Assembly: GCA_963783695.1 (NCBI GenBank)
Contig: CAWAOM010000006.1
Span: 62,001 to 126,000 of the forward strand
Direction: 5' to 3'
DNA from: BM003 sp963783695
GTDB taxonomy: Bacteria > Pseudomonadota > Gammaproteobacteria > Steroidobacterales > BM003
DNA length: 64,000 nt
A model generated the notes under the pieces. It made no database searches, was not told where the DNA came from, and worked only from the letters and a program-made list of their open reading frames with translations. Below are positions 33,031 to 42,900 of this stretch, in pieces. The first letter of the stretch is position 1; the number at the start of each line of letters is the position of its first letter. A program made the position numbers and the translations under genes.

Positions 33031-34998
33031 ATGGACTTCTATGACCGACAGGACCAGGCGCGCAAAACCAGCCGCCACCTGATCCTGCTATTTGTCATTG
33101 CCCTGCTGGTGCTGGTCGCCGCTCTGGATGTGATCCTGGTCATCGTCTTAAACAGCCTGGAGGGCGAGACGCTGGCGCTGCGCTGGCCCGACGCAGACTG
33201 GTTTGCCAGCAATCTTCCCCGTCTCGCGCTATTCAGTGTCGGCGTTCTCGCCTTTATTGCTGTCGCCAGCTTGCTGCGTTCGCTGACCCTGCGTCAGGGT
33301 GGCGCCACGGTCGCGCGCGCTCTCGGCGGAGTCATGGTCGACCCGAGCACCCGCGATCCGGACCAGCGCAGGCTCTATAACGTCGTTGAAGAAATGGCCA
33401 TAGCGGCAGGAATGCCGGTTCCCGACGTTTTCGTGCTGGAGCAGGAGCCGGGGATCAATGCCTTTGCCGCGGGCCACAGTCCTGCCGACGCTGCCGTCGC
33501 GGTGACCCGCGGCGCCCTGGAGGCGCTCGATCGCGCGCAACTGCAGGGAGTTATCGCGCACGAGTTCAGTCACATCACCCATGGCGACATGCGCCTGAAC
33601 CTGCGCCTAGTCGGACTGCTTTTCGGCATTCTCGCCATAGCGCTGATCGGACGCGGCATTCTACGCGGCATGCGTTACAGCCGTTTCCGCAGCAATGACA
33701 ATCAGAGTTCCGGCGCGGTCGCTGTTGCCCTGGTTGCCGGCCTGGCATTACTGATCGTCGGCTACATCGGCCTGTTTTTCGGCCGCCTCATCCAGGCGGC
33801 AGTGTCGCGCCAGCGTGAGTTTCTCGCGGATGCCTCTGCCGTGCAGTTCACCCGGGACACCACCGGACTGGCCGGCGCACTGAAGAAAATCGGCGGTTTC
33901 CGCGAAGGCACCCGCCTGATCGCCTCCGACCCGGAGCAATACGGCCACATGCTGTTCGGTTCCGGGCGCAAAGCCATGACGGGCTGGCTTTCGACCCATC
34001 CTCCACTTGTTGAGCGGATTCGAGCGCTCGATCCTGCGTTCACCGGAACGGCCGCCGACTCGCAAGCAGGCGCGGCAGCACCGGATGCCGCGGCATCCGC
34101 GCTGGCGGCAGACGCGGGACAGGTTGCACTGGCCGCGACCGCCGATGTCGATGCCGGCATGAGCGTCGCCGCAGTCACCCAACTTGCCCGCCAGGCTGCC
34201 GAGCCGGATGCGGTCAGCCTTGGTGCGGCGGCTGCGCTGCGTGCTGCAATCCCGCCGGTTGTAGCCTCCGCAGCACGAACACCGGAACGGGCGCTGCAGA
34301 TTTTGCTGGCTTTGCTGCTCGACAGCAATGGCGCGGTTCGCGCCAGGCAGATCGCGATTCTCACCGACGCACTGGACGAGAGCGGCCTCCATGGGGTGCG
34401 CTGGGGGGCGAAAATACTCGACGGCATCGACCCGGAGCTTAAACTACCGATCGCAGAAATTTGCCTGCCGGCACTGCGTCGTTACCCGGTACAACGCATC
34501 AAACGATTTTCGCATCTTATCCAACGCCTCGCCGGAGCCGACGATGCAATCGATGCGTTCGAATTCTCCTTGCTCAAGCTGATGGATGCCTTCTGCGCGG
34601 ACCTGCTGAGCGCGGGCTACCGTCAAACAGCGAGACCGCGGCCGGCACAAGTAGAGGAAGCGGTCACAGTCTTGTTCCACACGCTCGCGCGTCACAGCCA
34701 TCCAGGCGGCGACGGACAGGACGAGGCCGCGCAGGCCGGTTTCGACCAGTTTTTTGCCGCTCAGACCAGGCCGATGGCTGCCTCCACACCTGCTGCCGCC
34801 GGATGGGCCATGCGGTTTGATAATGCGCTGCAAACCCTGGACGGACTCGCATTTCGCGACAAACGCCGTCTTCTTGAGGCTGCCGTGGTAACCGTCGAAG
34901 CCGATGGCGTCGTCGTGGTCTCAGAGCGCGAGCTACTGCGCGCGGTCGCTGCCGCCCTGCACGTCCCCGTCATTCCCGCCAGCAACTACGTCAGCTGA
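33031..34998 (+). CDS. M48 family membrane metallopeptidase with long C-terminal extension
   Basis: A 655-residue zinc protease. Two N-terminal helices (about 15-42 and 62-83), the HExxH site HEFSH (177-181), two further helices (about 192-210 and 228-250), and the third zinc ligand in SRQREFLADASAVQF. The C-terminal 300 residues after the catalytic domain are alanine-rich helical and resemble no domain I can name; HtpX is only about 290 residues, so this is the long LemA-linked M48 type. It should act on membrane proteins from the cytoplasmic side. It is translated 20 bases after lemA. Confidence 0.9.
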   Translation: MDFYDRQDQARKTSRHLILLFVIALLVLVAALDVILVIVLNSLEGETLALRWPDADWFASNLPRLALFSVGVLAFIAVASLLRSLTLRQGGATVARALGGVMVDPSTRDPDQRRLYNVVEEMAIAAGMPVPDVFVLEQEPGINAFAAGHSPADAAVAVTRGALEALDRAQLQGVIAHEFSHITHGDMRLNLRLVGLLFGILAIALIGRGILRGMRYSRFRSNDNQSSGAVAVALVAGLALLIVGYIGLFFGRLIQAAVSRQREFLADASAVQFTRDTTGLAGALKKIGGFREGTRLIASDPEQYGHMLFGSGRKAMTGWLSTHPPLVERIRALDPAFTGTAADSQAGAAAPDAAASALAADAGQVALAATADVDAGMSVAAVTQLARQAAEPDAVSLGAAAALRAAIPPVVASAARTPERALQILLALLLDSNGAVRARQIAILTDALDESGLHGVRWGAKILDGIDPELKLPIAEICLPALRRYPVQRIKRFSHLIQRLAGADDAIDAFEFSLLKLMDAFCADLLSAGYRQTARPRPAQVEEAVTVLFHTLARHSHPGGDGQDEAAQAGFDQFFAAQTRPMAASTPAAAGWAMRFDNALQTLDGLAFRDKRRLLEAAVVTVEADGVVVVSERELLRAVAAALHVPVIPASNYVS

Positions 34999-35098
34999 AT
35001 CCATCGGCCGCGAATCCGGCCTGCTTCCGACCGCGAATAAATCGTTGTGGTGGCCCGTGGCAACCACGACATATTCATGCCGAACGAGTGGAAAGCAG

Positions 35099-35656
35099 AT
35101 GTCATACTATTCGCCCAGATTGACTTCACACCTGTGCCGGATTTTGCTGGTGGCCGGCCTGATGCTTATTAGTGTGGGCGGCGCACGTGCCATGCTGCCG
35201 CCTTCGGCCAGTGCTGAATCGTTGCAGCTGGTCGGGGCAGGCGAACTAAAGTGGTTCGGACTGCCAATTTACGAAGCGAGCCTGTGGACGCCGGAGGGGC
35301 AGTTCGATGCGGTGCATCGGCACCAGCAGGTTGCACTGATTATCGACTACGCCCGTAATATTCCCAGCGACAAGCTCGTAGACAGCGCCCGCAGTGAATG
35401 GGCCCGGCTGGGTATCCGCGACCCACGCACTGAATCCTGGTGCGCACAGGTTGCCCGAATCTGGCCCGACGTCAGCCCCGGCGATCAGATCACCACTGTC
35501 GTTGAAGTCGGCGGACCGACGCGGTTTTTCTTCAATCAGCGCGAAGTCGGTAAGATTGACGACCCCGATTTCGGACCCGCCCTCCTCGACATCTGGCTGC
35601 ACCCGGAAAGCCGCAGCGACAGACTTCGGCGGGCGCTGACGGGAGCGCGTTTGTGA
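35099..35656 (+). CDS. Chalcone-isomerase-like exported protein
   Basis: A 185-residue protein with a signal peptide (ends near GARAM) and a chalcone-isomerase-like domain: LVGAGELKWFGLPIYEASLWTPEG is the typical opening, followed by D.ARNI..DKLV and a final LL.IWL. Bacterial members are not flavonoid enzymes; they travel with fatty-acid modification genes, as here. The start ATG has GGAAAG a few bases upstream. The FAD oxidoreductase, DUF1365 and CFA-synthase-like genes follow on the same strand after a 237-base gap. Confidence 0.82.
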   Translation: MSYYSPRLTSHLCRILLVAGLMLISVGGARAMLPPSASAESLQLVGAGELKWFGLPIYEASLWTPEGQFDAVHRHQQVALIIDYARNIPSDKLVDSARSEWARLGIRDPRTESWCAQVARIWPDVSPGDQITTVVEVGGPTRFFFNQREVGKIDDPDFGPALLDIWLHPESRSDRLRRALTGARL

Positions 35657-35893
35657 GCGCGGAAATCGGCGCCATCAGCTTGACTACCGCGGCCGCGGAC
35701 CGGAGCGAATCGCGGTGAGTAAGGCAAATCCCGTTGCGGCCGCCGCGAAACCGATCCGGGACCTGGAACCGCTACGGGATGCAGTGCGCGACTCGCGCCG
35801 ACGGCGCAGCGGACGCGCTGCGCTGGCGGGCGATTGCAACGCTCGCCTCACCCCGGGCCTGCCCCCGCACACATCACCAAAGGTTGCACGCTC
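35657..35893. other. Gap in the lipid gene set, no convincing gene
   Basis: Two small GTG-start frames overlap here in TGA/GTG fashion (35653-35718 and 35715-35897), but their arginine/alanine-rich products match nothing I know. In related gene sets a short-chain dehydrogenase or NTF2-like gene often sits at this place; there is no recognisable trace of one. Confidence 0.4.
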
Positions 35894-37174
35894 TTGAGAA
35901 AACGTATTGCCATTGTCGGCTCTGGAATATCCGGCCTGACGGTCGCGCGCGGTCTGCACCGCGATCACGACATTACCGTGTTCGAGGCCGGCTCCCATGT
36001 CGGCGGCCACACCAACACGATCGACGTGAAAACCCGTTCCGGAATGCTCGCCGTGGACACCGGATTTATTGTGTTCAACTACGTCACCTACCCAAACTTC
36101 ACAAGGCTACTCGCCGATCTCGGCATCGATGCGCAACTCTCCGCAATGAGTTTCAGCGTCAAGTGCGAACGTTCCGGGCTCGAATATAGCGGTGCGTCAC
36201 GCGCTGCGCTGTTTGCTCAGCGGCGGAATTTTTTCCGCCCCTCCTTCTGGCGCATGATCAACGATATCCTCCGTTTCAATCGCGAGGCACCCGAATTGCT
36301 CGAGGACGATGCGCCGCAACTTGCGCTCGGGGAGTTTCTCGCCCGAGGCAAATTCTCACGCGAATTCATCGACTACTTCATTATTCCGATGGGCGCTGCC
36401 ATCTGGTCGGCGAAGCCCGCCGCGATGTTCGAATTTCCGGCTCGCTCCTTCGTCCGGTTCTTCTCCAACCACGGTATGCTGACGGTCGGAGAGCGACCTG
36501 ACTGGTATGTCGTGCCGGGCGGCTCCCGAAACTACGTCGAACGCATGGCACGACCCTTTCTCGACCGTATTCGTCTGGACAGTCCGGTACAGCAGGTGAC
36601 CCGGCATCGCCATGGCGTCGATATAACCAGCACCGCCGGATGCGAGCGTTTTGATGCGGTAGTAATGGCTTGCCACAGCGATCAGAGCCTCGCCCTGCTG
36701 GCAGATGCGAGTGCGGCGGAGCGCGCCATCCTCACAGCCTTTCCGTACCAGGAAAACGAGGCCGTCCTACACACCGACAGCTCTGTACTGCCGCGCCGCA
36801 AAGCGGCGTGGGCGGCTTGGAACTACCACGTGCCAAAACAACCTGCTGCGCGGGTCGCAGTCACCTACAATATGAACGTTCTGCAAGGGCTGGTTGCCGA
36901 CGATACCTACTGCGTAACACTCAATCACGATCAGGAGATCGCTCCCGAGAGAGTTATCGAACGAATCACTTACCACCATCCGGTGTTTACCGCTGCCGGA
37001 ATGGCCGCACAGAAAAGACGCCACGAAATCAGCGGCGTCAACCGCAGTTTTTTCTGTGGCGCATACTGGCGCTACGGATTCCATGAAGACGGGATGGTCA
37101 GCGGTCTGCAGGCACTGCAGGAAATTCAGGAGTGGACGCAGGATGAAAAGCTGTATTTATCGCGGGCGAGTTAG
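35894..37174 (+). CDS. FAD-dependent amine-oxidase-type oxidoreductase of the lipid gene set
   Basis: A 426-residue flavoprotein with a Rossmann GxGxxG at the very start (RIAIVGSGISGLTVARGL) and an acidic strand end in ITVFEAGSHVGGHTNT. The VDTGFIVFNYVTYPNFTRLL block is typical of the group found next to CFA-synthase-like genes and DUF1365. I chose a TTG start (35894), which puts the dinucleotide fold at residue 5 and has AAAGG about ten bases upstream; the ATG at 35834 adds 20 unlikely residues. It overlaps the DUF1365 gene by 32 bases. In alphaproteobacteria a similar set modifies membrane fatty acids under singlet-oxygen stress; that is an analogy. Confidence 0.85.
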   Translation: MRKRIAIVGSGISGLTVARGLHRDHDITVFEAGSHVGGHTNTIDVKTRSGMLAVDTGFIVFNYVTYPNFTRLLADLGIDAQLSAMSFSVKCERSGLEYSGASRAALFAQRRNFFRPSFWRMINDILRFNREAPELLEDDAPQLALGEFLARGKFSREFIDYFIIPMGAAIWSAKPAAMFEFPARSFVRFFSNHGMLTVGERPDWYVVPGGSRNYVERMARPFLDRIRLDSPVQQVTRHRHGVDITSTAGCERFDAVVMACHSDQSLALLADASAAERAILTAFPYQENEAVLHTDSSVLPRRKAAWAAWNYHVPKQPAARVAVTYNMNVLQGLVADDTYCVTLNHDQEIAPERVIERITYHHPVFTAAGMAAQKRRHEISGVNRSFFCGAYWRYGFHEDGMVSGLQALQEIQEWTQDEKLYLSRAS

Positions 37175-37925
37175 ACACTCGCGTAAAAAACCGGCCCGGC
37201 ACTCCTTTTCCTACCCGCTTTTTCTGATGTACCTGGATCTGGACGAATTGCCAGGTGTGTTCCGGAAACGGTGGCTGTGGAGCTGCGGGAGGAGCAATAT
37301 TGCCTCGTTCCGGCGTTGCGATCATTACGGCGACCCGCAGCGACCGCTCGGCGACCAGATTCGCGAACTGGTGCGTCAGCGCAGCGGAAGCAGTCCTGAC
37401 GGACCCATCAGGCTGCTGACCCATCTTCGCTACTTTGGTTACTGTTTCAATCCGGTCAGCTTCTATTACTGCTTCGACGCCTCCGATTCGCGGGTCGAGA
37501 CCATCGTAGCCGAAGTCAACAACACACCGTGGGGCGAACGGCACATGTACGTGCTGCCGCGGACCGAGGCTGAGATGCACCGTCACCTTCTGCAGTGGCG
37601 TCTCGACAAGGAATTTCATGTTTCGCCATTCATGCCGATGGACATGCAGTACAAATGGCGATTTTCCGAGCCAGACGGCAATCTCGGTGTAAACATGCAG
37701 AATTTTCGCCAAGGGGAAGCGCAATTCGATGTGACTCTCGACTTGCGCCGCAAACCCCTCGCAGCGGCAACGATGGCCGGCGTATTGCTGCGCTTTCCTC
37801 TTATGACGATGAGAGTCGTGCTGGCCATCCATTGGCAGGCATTGAAACTGTGGCTCAAGCGCGTGCCATTCCACCCCCATCCGAGACATTCCCGGCCTTC
37901 ACCTCAACCAGAGAATTATCGATGA
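37143..37925 (+). CDS. DUF1365 protein
   Basis: A 260-residue DUF1365 protein: SCIYRGRVRHSR at the start, FSYPLFLMYLDLDELP, then RLLTHLRYFGYCFNPVSFYYCFD and VAEVNNTPWGERHMYVL, all strongly conserved in the family. The biochemical role is not known. It is fixed between the FAD oxidoreductase (32-base overlap) and the CFA-like synthase (ATGA overlap), so it is almost certainly part of the same lipid reaction set. No membrane segment is certain, although residues about 210-235 are fairly hydrophobic. Confidence 0.92.
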   Translation: MKSCIYRGRVRHSRKKPARHSFSYPLFLMYLDLDELPGVFRKRWLWSCGRSNIASFRRCDHYGDPQRPLGDQIRELVRQRSGSSPDGPIRLLTHLRYFGYCFNPVSFYYCFDASDSRVETIVAEVNNTPWGERHMYVLPRTEAEMHRHLLQWRLDKEFHVSPFMPMDMQYKWRFSEPDGNLGVNMQNFRQGEAQFDVTLDLRRKPLAAATMAGVLLRFPLMTMRVVLAIHWQALKLWLKRVPFHPHPRHSRPSPQPENYR

Positions 37926-39205
37926 GAAGCAGTATCATTCCGCGCGAACTCAACAGTCCCGACAGCCGTCGTCCCGGCATCATTCAAAACGTCTCGCGGC
38001 GCGCGATCCTGAAGCGCCTGAGCAAAATTGAGCATGGCTACATTGAGTTGGTCGACGGTCCCGAATTACATCGGTTTGGCGCACCCACGACGGACGGTCT
38101 GCATGCCCGCGTGGAGGTCCACGACCCGCAGTTCTATGCCGATTTTGCGCTGGGCGGCAGCGTGGGCGCGGGCGAGGGCTACATTCACCAGACCTGGGAC
38201 TGCGATGATCTGGCAACGCTGGTAAGAATTCTGCTGCGTAACAAGGACGTGCTTTACGGCATTGACAATGCCTGGGCGACGCTATCGAAACCGGCGCTGA
38301 ACCTGGCCCACGCGCTCAACCGCAACAGCGTCGCCGGCAGCCGCAAGAACATCTCCGCCCACTATGATCTCGGCAATGATCTGTTTTCCCTGTTTCTCGA
38401 CGAGACGATGATGTACTCGTGCGCGATTTTCGCGCCCGGCGTCGCCACCCTGAAACAGGCGTCGGACTACAAGAATGATCTGATTTGCCGCAAGCTCGAT
38501 CTCGGCCCGGACGATCATCTTCTTGAAATCGGCACCGGCTGGGGCGGTTTCGCCATGCATGCCGCGCGCCACTATGGCTGCCGTGTAACAACGACGACGA
38601 TCTCGAAAGAACAAAACACGCTGGCTCGGGACCGCATCGAGGCGGCCGGTTTATCTGACCGGATAAATTTGTTGTTGCAGGACTACCGCGATTTACAAGG
38701 GCAATACGACAAAATCGTATCGATCGAAATGATCGAAGCGGTCGGACACCAGTACCTGGATACCTATTTCCAGCGCTGCGGCGACCTACTGAAGCCCGAC
38801 GGGCTGATGCTGCTGCAGGCGATCACCATCAACGATCAGCAATACGAGGCCGCGCGCAAGACCGTCGACTTCATAAAGCGGTTTATCTTCCCTGGCAGTT
38901 TTCTGCCCAGCGTTACTGCCATGGCGAACGCGCTTACCCGGAACACCGACATGAGGGTTTTTCATATCGATGACATCGGCCCGCACTATGGCGAAACCCT
39001 GAGGCGCTGGCGTGCCCGTTTCACGGCCGAGCAAGACAAAGTCCGCCGCCTCGGCTACCCCGAGTCGTTTGTGCGTATGTGGGAGTTCTATTTGTGCTAT
39101 TGCGAGGGCGGATTCGACGAGCGTCACATCAGCGACGTACAAATGCTGTTGGCAAAGCCCGGCAACCGGCGCGCGCCACTGGCCAGCGGGGCGTGGCAAC
39201 TTTGA
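37922..39205 (+). CDS. Cyclopropane-fatty-acyl-phospholipid synthase-like methyltransferase
   Basis: A 427-residue SAM-dependent enzyme of the CFA synthase/mycolic acid methyltransferase family, acting on unsaturated chains in phospholipids. Seen: the N-terminal lipid domain, SAHYDLGNDLFSLFLD, SAM loop LEIGTGWGGFAMHAA, CRVTTTTISKEQ, and VSIEMIEAVGHQY (the catalytic region with Glu). The ATG overlaps the DUF1365 stop (ATGA). Given its partners, the product could be a methylated or furan fatty acid rather than a cyclopropane; that is inferred from known alphaproteobacterial sets. It is followed by a 24-base palindrome. Confidence 0.9.
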   Translation: MRSSIIPRELNSPDSRRPGIIQNVSRRAILKRLSKIEHGYIELVDGPELHRFGAPTTDGLHARVEVHDPQFYADFALGGSVGAGEGYIHQTWDCDDLATLVRILLRNKDVLYGIDNAWATLSKPALNLAHALNRNSVAGSRKNISAHYDLGNDLFSLFLDETMMYSCAIFAPGVATLKQASDYKNDLICRKLDLGPDDHLLEIGTGWGGFAMHAARHYGCRVTTTTISKEQNTLARDRIEAAGLSDRINLLLQDYRDLQGQYDKIVSIEMIEAVGHQYLDTYFQRCGDLLKPDGLMLLQAITINDQQYEAARKTVDFIKRFIFPGSFLPSVTAMANALTRNTDMRVFHIDDIGPHYGETLRRWRARFTAEQDKVRRLGYPESFVRMWEFYLCYCEGGFDERHISDVQMLLAKPGNRRAPLASGAWQL

Positions 39206-39219
39206 TGATCTGAGTGCGG

Positions 39220-39243
39220 AGCCGCTTGCGGCCGCAAGCGGCT
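39220..39243. terminator. Palindrome between convergent genes
   Basis: A perfect 24-base palindrome, AGCCGCTTGCGG and its complement, placed 15 bases after the CFA-like stop and 12 bases before the convergent lipoprotein stop. There is no T run; it is likely a two-way terminator. Confidence 0.6.
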
Positions 39244-39254
39244 AAGCGCGGTGC

Positions 39255-39893
39255 CTAGGAGCCACCGTCCGCTGGGCTTGCATCCGACGGCGGTTCCGCC
39301 TCGAGCCGACGTCGCCGCAACTCCTCCTCCAGGGCCCGGATTCGTTCCTCCAGGTCCGTCGACCCGTTCGCGGCGGTGGCCGCCTGTTCCGACGCCGGCG
39401 GCTGCTCAGAAGTAGCATCAGCACTCCCGGCGGCAACTGTATCGGTCCATTCCAGCTGCGCCGACTGCTCGTCCTGACCCAATTTCGGACCACCCGTCAT
39501 GCCGTCTGCGATTCCTTCGGCCGTTTCGGCGAAAACCTGTCCGCCGTATACATCCATCGACCGCGCCCGCTGTTCGGCCTCATGTGCGCGACGCAGTGCT
39601 TCTTCCCTTTCCTGCCTCAGACGCAACGATTCGCGTTTTGCATCGAACTGTTTCTGGCGCTCTTCCGCCAGTTCCTGCTCGCGCTGGCGCCAGAGTTTTT
39701 CGACTGCCTTGTTGGCATTGCTGCATTCGCGTTTCTCGAAATCGCTTTCGCTGCCGATGCTGTTGCACCGCGACAGCGTCGCATCGAGGATGACGCGATC
39801 AGCCATGAACTCATCTACCGTGCGCGCTGGCGGCGGCTCCGCCCCGCAGGCACACAAGAGAACAAAGACTGGCAACAAACGTAGCGACTTCAC
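39255..39893 (-). CDS. Coiled-coil lipoprotein with EexN-like N-terminus
   Basis: A 212-residue lipoprotein (lipobox LLCAC). Directly after the lipid cysteine region comes RTVDEFMADRVILDATLSRC and later a second cysteine (KRECSNA), the pattern of EexN, an entry-exclusion lipoprotein of conjugative plasmids. The rest is a long charged coiled coil (about 65-110), a linker rich in Ala/Ser/Gln, and another short coil near the C-terminus (LEERIRALEEELRRRR). No conjugation genes are nearby, so exclusion is not implied. It might be co-oriented with the large AAA/WD40 gene, which ends 95 bases upstream. Confidence 0.7.
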   Translation of the reverse strand: MKSLRLLPVFVLLCACGAEPPPARTVDEFMADRVILDATLSRCNSIGSESDFEKRECSNANKAVEKLWRQREQELAEERQKQFDAKRESLRLRQEREEALRRAHEAEQRARSMDVYGGQVFAETAEGIADGMTGGPKLGQDEQSAQLEWTDTVAAGSADATSEQPPASEQAATAANGSTDLEERIRALEEELRRRRLEAEPPSDASPADGGS

Positions 39894-39987
39894 TTAATCT
39901 AGCCTCACAAGGGCCCACCCGGCTTATGTGAACTTTACCGAAATGGCAGCGCCGTGACTTGCGCCAGTTCGCAGTTTCAGCAAATTA

Positions 39988-42900
39988 CTATGGCGTCTGC
40001 TCCCGTTTGGTTTCGATGCCTCCATCGCTGGCAACAGTCAATCCGAGCCGCCGCTGCCACTGGCCCCGCAACGCGCCAGGCTCGCCGCCAACGATATCCG
40101 CGGATGACCCGTCCAGACCCATCACCACCGGTGGGGCGTCCGCCGAAACGGGCGGGAATACCAGGCTCTCGCCCGCGCGATCGCCAAACCCTGGCATTCC
40201 GGTGGAAACCCCGTTCTGCGGCAGGCTGACCCGCGTCAGCGGCCCGGACGGTGTCAACGCGACAAGATGGAGCCAGCCATCGGTTCGCACCAGCATTCCG
40301 CGTTGGTTCGGACTGAAACGCCCATCCAGCATCCTGCCTCCCAGGCGCAAGGGCTCACCCAACTGACGCGGCTCACGCCACTCCCACAGCACAAGAGAGC
40401 CGTCATCGCGGGCCACCAGCAGCCTGTCGCCGTCCGGCGCGAAGCGCAAGGCCGCAAGCCGCGCACGGATATTGAGTCGACTGACGACCTCGCCATTGGC
40501 AACCGCGCGGATCTCGACCGCGCCGTCCGGGACCTGCAAGGCAACAAACCTGCCGTCATCGCTCAGCGTGATCGCGGACGATATCTGTAGCGAGGCGAGA
40601 TCCATCAGAATGGCCCCATCGAGCGCGTTCCAGACGCGGCTCCCGTAGGCACCCACCGTCAGAATCGCGTTGCCGCGGGTACTGATCTCGGCGCGGCTGA
40701 CCGCACCCAGATCGTTGCGAAATTCCACCTCTCCGGGCATTTCGGTGGCCATATCCCACAGTTTGAAACTGCCATCTTCCGCGCCGCTGAACAGCCACCT
40801 GCCATCGTCCGAAATATGCAAATAGTCGATATCGGCCGTGTGCGCCGGCACCGGTTCGGATACCGTGAAACGGCCGGAGTCCGAACGGCGGCCAAACACC
40901 ACCGATCCGCTGCTCGACACCACGAAAACCGTGCTGTCCGGAGTGATCGCCGCCACCTCTCTGTCGAGCATAAGGCTGCTGTCGCCGCTGTCCGACTCCG
41001 CCGTACCCCACACACGGATGATGCCATCGCGCTCGGCACTGATCAGGACTGGCGCCGACCCGGCCAGCGATGCCATCACAGTCGGCACCGCCGCCTGCTC
41101 GATCGACGTTGCATGACGGAGTTGCGGCGTGATGGCGCGGCCAGCGCCAAGATCGATCAGTTGCGCGGCAAAGGCCGATCGCCAAATCAGGAATTGCCCC
41201 GGGCCACTGCCCACGACCAGCAATTCAGGGTAGGCATGCGGCAGACGTTGCACCGAGTTCGCAATTTCCGCTGTCCCGTTTCGCAGATCCCAGGCACGCA
41301 AAAAGCCGTCGCGGGCGGTGGCCGCCAGCCAATCACCACTGCTGTCAAACGACATCCGTGTCAGCGCGGTGTCCTGAAACGACTCGCTCAACGTGACTTC
41401 TGCAGCGACATCCCATACGCGCAACAAATTGTCACGCGCCATCGCCGCGAGGCGCCGCCCGTCCGCAGCGAGGCAGATTTCGGTAATCTGGGCGTCGGTC
41501 GCTATTTTCGCTATCGCCGTATCCACGCCGACTTCATAAATATCGACAACCGTCCCGCCTCGCGCCGGCGCATATGCAAGCGCAAAAAACCTGCCGTCGC
41601 CGGACACCGCGGGCGGCACGACGAATGAACCCTGCGGACGCAGCGCCATTTGCATCTGGCCGCCGCGGGTGTCCCACACTTCCGTCGCGGCATTGTCCGT
41701 GGCGGTAACCAGCAACGCATCCCCATCCAGGGCAAAACTCATTACCGTACTGCCCGTGCGCTCGGGAATCTGCGCTAGCAGGCGGCCGCGCGCGAGATCC
41801 CAGGTCGTAATCTGGCCACGCCCGAGATCGTTGATTGCAGTTGCTGCGGCGATCCGGCCGTCACCGGCAATCAGCACCCTGACGTTCTCCGTCGACCGCG
41901 GATCGGGCAACAGTAGCCCGCGCTGCAGTTTGTCCGTAACCACGGCGATCGCTTGCGGATTGAATTGCAGACCCCAGGTCTCGAGCGTACCGGTAACACC
42001 GGTGCCCTGGTCTTCCACCGAAAGCGTCCAGACACCATTGCGCGGATCGCCACGCAAGAGCTGCAGCTGCCGATGGCTCTCGGCATTGAAGGCGAAAGTA
42101 GCGGTATTAAAAATGTAGTCAATATCGCGCGCCTCGTCGGCGCGGGTAAGATCCAGCTCTATCGCCTTGCCCGACGGACTGGTGAGTACGAAGTACAGGT
42201 CGGTCGGTCGCGCATGATTGAGGGTAACTGTCAGCTCGATGGCATTTAGTTTTCCCTCCTGAGAAATCTCCAGTCGGCGCGTAAGCGGAACGAATTCCTG
42301 CGCCAGCAGAGCGTTGCCAGCGCTACTCCGGGGCTCATCGCCGGCGACACTCCAGCGGCGCACCAGATTGCCATCGCTCAACGTTGTTACAGTTGTGCCA
42401 TCGTCGCTCAACACCGCATTCTCGAGACTACCGCGCGGGCGTATCGTTGCCTGCAGATGCGGCAAGTCGCGGCCGAACAGATCATAAAGACGACCGCGTT
42501 CGGTTTCGTCACCGGCGGCGAGTGCCTCGACCCGATACAGAATCGCCTCATCGCGCTTCTGCAACGCCTCTACAGCATGGGCACGGCGTTGCCAGTACGC
42601 CGCAAGCAGGCCACCGGCGAGCGCCTCCCGCCCTTCCAGCGCCGCCAGTTGCTGCAACGATTGCTGAGCGACAGCAAAATCATCGGTATTCAATATGCGT
42701 CGCTCGAGAAACGCCGCCAGCAAGCGGTCAGCCGTGCGGCCAAATCCCGGAATCCGCCGCAGCGACGCGTAGGCGTCCATCGCCACGCGATCATCTTCCG
42801 TCGCAATGCTCAATGTTTCGACGTACGGCCGCGGCAACACCTGCGTATACCACAGCGGCAACAGGACCGCGAACACGACGCTCGCGACAAACAATGCCAC

